DNA from: JBBDMU01 sp040905685
GTDB taxonomy: Bacteria > Bacteroidota > Rhodothermia > Balneolales > Natronogracilivirgulaceae
DNA length: 11,283 nt
Reading direction: 5' to 3'
Assembly: GCA_040905685.1 (NCBI GenBank)
Contig: JBBDRB010000009.1
Span: 1 to 11,283, forward strand
Shown: positions 6,937 to 11,283 of the stretch, piece after piece
How the letters are laid out: each line of letters starts with the position of its first letter
How positions within the stretch are numbered: the first letter of the stretch is position 1
Position numbers and translations under genes: made by a program
The notes under the pieces: generated by a model
What the model was told of the DNA's origin: nothing
Databases searched by the model: none
Seen by the model: only the letters and a program-made list of their open reading frames with translations

Positions 6937-7137
6937 TCACATTTCCCCTCTTTTATGTTTTATAAAATTAGAAAAACCTAAAATGGACGGAACCCAAATT
7001 GCAACAAATATTCCGGCTTCCGGATCTCCTGAAAAAAACAGGAACACTGCAAGAAGAAACGAAATAAAGGCTGCCCCCAGAATCAGGTAATCGGAGGTAT
7101 TGAAAAACCGGAACCTCCTGTGCTCTTGCCTGGCCAT
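6937..7137 (-). CDS. 66-residue small membrane protein with two TM segments
   Basis: Starts MARQEHRRFRFF, a positively charged N-terminus, followed by two hydrophobic segments (about 16-36 and 40-57) joined by a short SGDPEAG turn, and a basic tail HKRGEM. This fits a two-pass inner-membrane protein with both ends in the cytoplasm. The ATG at 7137 is preferred over an upstream in-frame TTG at 7185, because that TTG sits in the loop of a strong hairpin (7171-7197) and adds 16 residues unlike a membrane N-terminus. The gene follows the RND transporter by about 70 nt and is followed 2 nt later by the 42-residue gene. Small proteins with a similar IFVAIWVPSIL segment are familiar as conserved hypotheticals; no function is claimed. 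Confidence 0.8.
   Translation of the reverse strand: MARQEHRRFRFFNTSDYLILGAAFISFLLAVFLFFSGDPEAGIFVAIWVPSILGFSNFIKHKRGEM
6945..6950 (-). promoter_or_regulatory. Ribosome binding site of the 42-residue gene
   Basis: The minus strand reads GAGGGG 10 nt before the ATG at 6934. It overlaps the last codons of the 66-residue gene, suggesting translational coupling. Confidence 0.6.
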
Positions 7138-7170
7138 AATAAACTCATTAGTGAATTTATTGGATAAACA

Positions 7171-7197
7171 GGCGGGACCCCGCAATGAGTTCCCGCC
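7171..7197 (-). terminator. Hairpin between the RND gene and the small membrane genes
   Basis: GGCGGGA (7171-7177) and TCCCGCC (7191-7197) form a perfect GC-rich 7-bp stem with a 13-nt loop, 11 nt past the transporter stop. On the minus strand it is followed by TGTTTATCC, only a poor T-run. It could be a leaky terminator that lowers expression of the small genes, or an mRNA-stabilising stem at the 3' end of the transporter message. Confidence 0.5.
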
Positions 7198-7208
7198 GGC
7201 CGAAGAGG

Positions 7209-9728
7209 CTATTTCCTGTACCTGATCCAGTTATTATCTTCCAGTACCTGGATGAGGGCAGGCAGAAAAACCAGGGCGGTAAACAGGGTTAAGCCAATTC
7301 CAACCACAGCCATCGACCCTATGGATATCAGGCCGGGATGATTCGTTAAAAGCAAACCCGCGAATCCAAGCATGGTTGTTAAAGAGCCAATGGTGATATG
7401 CTGGCCAGTGGAACGCAGTACGTCCCATACGCTGTCCCGACCCTCTTCCCGGTATCGCGTAGCCAGGTGAAGGCCGTTGTCGTTGCCAATACCCAGAATG
7501 GCGGGCAATACAACCAGATTGTAGAAGTTGAACGATAAACCCAGCACCATCATAGCCCCGAAGGTGGATATGAGGCCAAGCGCCAGGGGCAGCATCGCTA
7601 TGATCGACCACCGCAGGGAACGGAACGTGATGTTCACGAGAATGAAGATCATTACAAAAGTGGCCGTTACCATATACGGGCTTTCCTCCTGCATCAGCTC
7701 GAGCATTTGGGCCGCCACGATGGACGTGCTTGCAGCATGAAATTCCCGGCCGTCATCCAGGGTGACCGTGCCGATCTCATTTTTGAAGGCAATGGAATTG
7801 TGTCCGTCAGCCAGCCTTAAACGCGGATAGACCATAACAAACCGTCCTATATCGCCGTCCCTGGTTAAAAAACGTTCTTGGAGAAAATCGGGAATATCCT
7901 CAAAATCCAGCGGCTCATTCACCATGGCCGCCCGGCGAAGCCGGTCCAGCCATTCATCATCCTGATCCACGATAAACGGATCCTGCAGAAGCTCACGAAT
8001 CCGGGAGACCTGATCCATTTTCTTTTCCTCTTCCATTTCATTGACCGGGAAGCGTTCCTGAAGTGCTTCGAAATCATCGATCATCGATGATTCACCGTTC
8101 CTTTGCTTAATTTCCCTCAGCTCAGCCAGGATCTCATATACGTCTTCATCATTTTCGGCTAATATATAGGCCGGATTGCGCCGGCTGGACTGATCGGCCG
8201 GTGAGCTCATGGCCCTGAACGTTTCATATTCAGGAAATTCGGGTTCAAGCTTGCCGAAATCGTATTCGAACTCCAGGCTGTGGCTGTTCCAGGCAACCAG
8301 CCCTATGATGATAACCGCGCTGGCAACTATGGTCCGGGAAAAAGGATACGGCTTGTTTTTCTTAGGTTTCTTATCCTTTCTTCCGTTTCCGTTGATCAGG
8401 ATTAAATTGTAACGTTCAAAGAGGACAATAAGGGAGGGCATGACATACAGCATGGAGATAAACGCCAGAATAATACCCAGACCGGATATAAACCCGAATT
8501 CCGAGAATCCCCTGAAATCGGCAACTATCAAAATAAACAGGGCGATGGCAGTCGTCAGGGCGCTGGCAAAAATGGCTGATCCGGTACTGTCGTAGGTTAA
8601 GACCATAGAATCGTGAACCGGCCTGCCGGCCGATCTGTATTCCAGATAGCGCGCGTAATAGTGAATGCCGTAGTCTATACCCAGGCCAAATAAAATGACA
8701 AACAGCACCGATGTCATGGTATTGAGCATACCAATGGCCGCATAGGCAATGCCGAAGGTGAAACTCAGGCTAATCAGCAACGGGATGCCAATGATCAGGA
8801 TGGGGACAGGGATCCGCAACAGATGATCCCAGAAACTGTGCTTCCCCGAACGTTTATCACCCAGACGATAATGAATATACTTCTTGAAAAAGAAATACAG
8901 GGCCACCAGAAAGATGACACTGCTAATGCCGGTCCCAAAACTTCGTTGAACGTCATTTACAATCGAATCGAGTTCCTGCATATGCCTTTTGAGCCGTCCG
9001 CCGGACTGCACGACCATTTCCGGATGATACGATCCGGGCTCCATCCGTTCGATGAGCTGATCGTAGTAAATGAACATGTCCCGTAAAAAGGTCATGTCGC
9101 TGCGCGAACCGGTAGGATAAAAACGGAGCACCAAAGAGGTGCTGTCGGGACTGATTGGATATTCAGGGGGTATTAATTCGTTATAGCTTGATTCAAAACG
9201 GGATATATCCTCCCCGCCTTCCCCATCCTCATCATCAAATTCTTCATCGTCAAAATCGACAAAGAACGGATTGGCTTCCAGCTTGGCATCCTCAATACGG
9301 TTCTGCAGATAGTCATGTACCTCTTCCACCTCCTGGTCGGTAGCCAGGTAAAGTGCATAGTCTTTGAGTATTTCCGTATTTTTTTTGTATTCAACGCGTT
9401 CGAAAAACGGACTATTTGATCTTGGATCGTACAGTTCCAGGCTCCTGGGGATGATGTCTTCGGCAAACTTCTTATTCATCTCGAAACTGGGCGAATGAAT
9501 AACAACTTCCATAGCCGCTTCGCCGCCAACGGTTCTCTGCAGCTCATTCAAAGCCTGAACATTGGGATAGGACTCGGGTACCAGGTTGGAAATATCGGTA
9601 TCGATTTCCAGTTTTAAAGCAAACCAGGTAGAAAACAGAGCCAGCAGCAATGCTGTCAGGAGTACAAGCCAGGGGTGTGAATAATTTAAGGAAACCAGGG
9701 GCCGGAAAAGGCCAAGAACTCTATTCAT
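7209..9728 (-). CDS. RND-superfamily (MMPL-type) membrane transporter
   Basis: 839 residues with the duplicated RND layout: TM1 (about 18-39), a large periplasmic loop (40-265), a TM bundle (about 268-436), a basic cytoplasmic linker (447-459), TM7 (about 465-480), a second periplasmic loop (481-683) and a second TM bundle (684-831). The paired RND TM4-type motifs are GLGIDYGIHYYARY with Asp352 and GIGNDNGLHLATRY with Asp750, the expected proton-relay sites. It is a single-chain permease of the MMPL/hopanoid-transporter-like kind, which export lipids or other hydrophobic compounds using proton flow; the substrate here is unknown. The first loop holds an acidic stretch at 158-175. The ATG at 9728 gives a complete N-terminus but has no clear ribosome binding site. 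Two small membrane genes follow. No membrane-fusion protein or outer-membrane channel is nearby, in keeping with the MMPL type rather than tripartite AcrB-like pumps. Confidence 0.92.
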   Translation of the reverse strand: MNRVLGLFRPLVSLNYSHPWLVLLTALLLALFSTWFALKLEIDTDISNLVPESYPNVQALNELQRTVGGEAAMEVVIHSPSFEMNKKFAEDIIPRSLELYDPRSNSPFFERVEYKKNTEILKDYALYLATDQEVEEVHDYLQNRIEDAKLEANPFFVDFDDEEFDDEDGEGGEDISRFESSYNELIPPEYPISPDSTSLVLRFYPTGSRSDMTFLRDMFIYYDQLIERMEPGSYHPEMVVQSGGRLKRHMQELDSIVNDVQRSFGTGISSVIFLVALYFFFKKYIHYRLGDKRSGKHSFWDHLLRIPVPILIIGIPLLISLSFTFGIAYAAIGMLNTMTSVLFVILFGLGIDYGIHYYARYLEYRSAGRPVHDSMVLTYDSTGSAIFASALTTAIALFILIVADFRGFSEFGFISGLGIILAFISMLYVMPSLIVLFERYNLILINGNGRKDKKPKKNKPYPFSRTIVASAVIIIGLVAWNSHSLEFEYDFGKLEPEFPEYETFRAMSSPADQSSRRNPAYILAENDEDVYEILAELREIKQRNGESSMIDDFEALQERFPVNEMEEEKKMDQVSRIRELLQDPFIVDQDDEWLDRLRRAAMVNEPLDFEDIPDFLQERFLTRDGDIGRFVMVYPRLRLADGHNSIAFKNEIGTVTLDDGREFHAASTSIVAAQMLELMQEESPYMVTATFVMIFILVNITFRSLRWSIIAMLPLALGLISTFGAMMVLGLSFNFYNLVVLPAILGIGNDNGLHLATRYREEGRDSVWDVLRSTGQHITIGSLTTMLGFAGLLLTNHPGLISIGSMAVVGIGLTLFTALVFLPALIQVLEDNNWIRYRK

Positions 9729-10018
9729 TACTTGTCTTTATTATTAAATAACTAACTTTTAATACGGGCTTACAGCGATTAAACAACATGTTTCATCATA
9801 ATGTTAATGTTTTATAATGAACGTGGGCTCTGTGGTTATATTGGCGCTTAATTATTGTTTTTACTGGTCAAAGACTGCCTGCGTCAGTTAAATGTCACAT
9901 TAATGCAGGGTTACCCGTTATGATAAATTGAATGGAAAATACCCTGATTTTAAGTTAAAAGATTAATTAATTTTAAGCACTAATTAATTGCCTGTAATCA
10001 CCTCATTGTATTGGAACC
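9729..10018. other. Divergent AT-rich intergenic region
   Basis: 290 bp between the leftward transporter and the rightward membrane-protein pair, so it should hold both promoters. Seen: a plus-strand TATAAT (9813-9818) without a good -35; a minus-strand TATGAT near 9798-9803, also without a clear -35; a perfect short palindrome AATGT-C-ACATT (9891-9901); TTGAAT (9928-9933) with a weak TAAGTT 17 bp downstream; and two TAATTAATT stretches (9963-9971 and 9981-9989). No coding frame or RNA gene is supported. Confidence 0.5.
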
Positions 10019-10510
10019 ATGCCGGTTTATAAACGTTCGGTAAAGATTGTCGCTTCAACCCTGTTGATTTATGCACTGTTAGTGGCTACCCATCTGGGTG
10101 AATTCTGGCCATTCAGTATTTATCCTATGTTCTCACAGGGTGCCAACCCCTGGACCCGTTCCCTGGTCAGGGATTATTCCGGGGTAGCAGACCATCAGAA
10201 ATGGACCATAACGGATATCGATCAGGTAGACGGTGAGCCTGTAGCCTTAAGCCGGCTGGGTGTGGACCAGATTGATCTGTCCAATTTTATATCCAAAACG
10301 GAAAACTGGGATCATAACCGCCTGCATGCACTCCGCACCATGTTCGGGGAAGACGTCATCGCGAAAAGGGATCTGATGATCATTAAAGCAAACGGACTGA
10401 TTCAGGAAAACGATGAAATTTCCGTTGAGATCATTCCTTTCATTTTACTCACGGCCGACTCCACTTATCTGAATCCCGGCTTGTCCGGGGAAGCCTATTT
10501 TAAAGACTGA
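10019..10510 (+). CDS. Single-pass membrane protein with WPFSIYPMFS motif
   Basis: 163 residues. A basic N-terminus (KRSVK) precedes one hydrophobic segment (about residues 8-26). Right after it comes FWPFSIYPMFSQG (29-41), a striking aromatic/proline motif at the membrane surface. The remainder (42-163) is a soluble domain, probably outside the cytoplasm. No catalytic signature is seen, and the N-terminal segment lacks a clear cleavage site or lipobox, so it is likely an anchor. The ATG at 10019 has only a weak GGA upstream. The stop is 1 nt from the next start, so the two genes are almost certainly co-expressed. Proteins with this type of motif next to HTTM-like membrane proteins are familiar to me, but I cannot name the family. 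Function unknown. Confidence 0.82.
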   Translation: MPVYKRSVKIVASTLLIYALLVATHLGEFWPFSIYPMFSQGANPWTRSLVRDYSGVADHQKWTITDIDQVDGEPVALSRLGVDQIDLSNFISKTENWDHNRLHALRTMFGEDVIAKRDLMIIKANGLIQENDEISVEIIPFILLTADSTYLNPGLSGEAYFKD

Positions 10511-10511
10511 T

Positions 10512-11283
10512 ATGAATATTTTACAAAACCTGTTTGATTACGAGAGGCCGGAAACCCGGGGTGAAAGGCTGTTTTTCAGGATATTTGAACTGGTCATTAT
10601 TTATTTTGCCGTTAGCTTTGCCTGGCAATGGGGCCTGTACATGGAACGCTTAAACGAGGTGGTATTGCCGCTGGGAATAGCCAACTACCTGGATGTCAGC
10701 TTCATGTTTGACGATCACCTTCCGGTGATCAATGCCCTGGCGATATCGGTGATCCTGGCGGGCGCCTGGTTCAGGCTGTTGGGCAGGTATGCTTACGCGG
10801 CCGGACTCCTGCTGCTGCACCTGCAGTATGCGGCCCGGTTTACACTGGGTGAGATCCCTCACAGCGCCAATCTTATCGGCATGACGCTGCTAAGTTTTGC
10901 CCTGGCCCATATCTACTTTTCCGATCAGAAGATCCGCCGCCGGTTTGCCATGGGATGTGTCTATTTTTTCGGCGGACTCGGCTATACCCTGGCCAGCATA
11001 TGCAAGCTGGTGGGTACGGGCATTTTCTGGCCGGACGGGCGCCATCTGTGGCTGTGGATGTCCGAGAAGAGCATTGATATACTCTCCCGGACAGGCACGT
11101 TCGAGTTTAACTGGCTGCAGCAGCTTGCGTATGATCATTATTTTATTGCCACGTCCATCTTGCTGAGCGGCCTGCTGGTTGAATTGTCGGGCATTGCGAT
11201 GTGGTGGAAACAATTCAGGCCTTTCGTCATAACGCTGATCATAGGAACCCATATCGGCATACAGCTGACCATGAACATTGTTT
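10512..11283 (+). CDS. HTTM/VKGC-like polytopic membrane protein (partial, 3' end missing)
   Basis: ATG at 10512 opens 257 codons without a stop to the window end. The product is rich in hydrophobic helices: about 22-40, 72-90, 93-108, 119-136, 146-166, 211-230 and 238-256. It resembles the HTTM family (horizontally transferred transmembrane, related to vitamin K-dependent gamma-carboxylase). The similar segment is CKLVGTGIFWPDGRHLWLW (164-182), matching the family's K...W.dG..L pattern, and a late HIGIQLTMNI (247-256). HTTM proteins usually have 300-450 residues, so a third or more may lie beyond the window. It begins 1 nt after the preceding stop (TGATATG), so translation is probably coupled. 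Family assignment is by pattern and moderate in certainty. The reaction, if any, is unknown. Confidence 0.75.
   Translation, partial: MNILQNLFDYERPETRGERLFFRIFELVIIYFAVSFAWQWGLYMERLNEVVLPLGIANYLDVSFMFDDHLPVINALAISVILAGAWFRLLGRYAYAAGLLLLHLQYAARFTLGEIPHSANLIGMTLLSFALAHIYFSDQKIRRRFAMGCVYFFGGLGYTLASICKLVGTGIFWPDGRHLWLWMSEKSIDILSRTGTFEFNWLQQLAYDHYFIATSILLSGLLVELSGIAMWWKQFRPFVITLIIGTHIGIQLTMNIV

Noticed and set aside
7138..7185. Upstream TTG start adding 16 residues to the 66-residue membrane protein
   Set aside because: The TTG lies in the loop of the hairpin at 7171-7197 and would give an odd N-terminus; the ATG at 7137 gives a natural basic N-terminus before the first membrane segment.
9974..10000. 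Possible third CIRCE-like element (TAAGCACTA and a right arm 9 nt later)
   Set aside because: The left arm matches 7 of 9, but the right arm CTGTAATCA matches only about 4 of 9 and lacks the GTGC core, so it is treated as chance.
10650..11252. Minus-strand open frames of 70 and 120 codons near the right end
   Set aside because: They are antisense to the continuous 257-codon membrane-protein frame on the plus strand; their Gln/Arg/His/Pro-rich composition is typical of the reverse of hydrophobic coding sequence.

Overview
The window looks like a chromosomal segment of a Gram-negative bacterium of the Bacteroidota/Balneolota/Rhodothermota type. This is inferred from the style of GroES and GroEL, from a large exported lipoprotein metalloprotease of the DUF5117/DUF4953 type common in that group, from mostly weak Shine-Dalgarno sequences, and from two lipoprotein signal peptides. 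No rRNA, tRNA, CRISPR array, transposase or phage gene was seen. Most of the content is housekeeping or ordinary accessory genes rather than a mobile island.

Layout. Positions 1-25 may be the tail of a rightward gene. It is followed by small hairpins and a strong bidirectional terminator (47-82), which ends the leftward groES-groEL operon (2107 down to 119). Upstream of groES is a readable heat-shock control region: a sigma70-like promoter, a CIRCE-like operator (HrcA binding site) over the predicted transcription start, and a second, more degenerate CIRCE-like element exactly 76 bp upstream. Beyond that is a perfect tandem 11-bp repeat. A small rightward lipoprotein gene (2392-2805) then converges on a leftward two-gene unit. 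That unit is an exported zinc metalloprotease lipoprotein (6656-4272) followed 6 nt later by a pentein-fold (guanidino-modifying, deiminase-like) enzyme (4265-2820). The stop codons of the convergent pair form the two ends of one palindrome.

Next comes a leftward group: an 839-residue RND/MMPL-type membrane transporter (9728-7209), then two very small membrane proteins of 66 and 42 residues. The 42-residue gene is easily missed; it has a good ribosome binding site inside the end of the preceding gene. After a 290-bp AT-rich divergent intergenic region, two rightward genes complete the window: a single-pass membrane protein with a WPFSIYPMFS motif and, 1 nt later, a polytopic membrane protein resembling the HTTM/vitamin K-dependent carboxylase-like family, cut by the window end.

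How genes work together: GroES/GroEL form the class I chaperonin. The metalloprotease and deiminase-like enzyme are probably co-transcribed, but only the protease carries an export signal, so a shared substrate is speculative. The two small membrane proteins probably share the transporter's transcript, with a hairpin between. The terminal pair is tightly coupled and probably acts together in the membrane. The most unusual readable signals are the doubled CIRCE-like operator, the small-protein pair, the protease/deiminase pairing and the HTTM-like pair.
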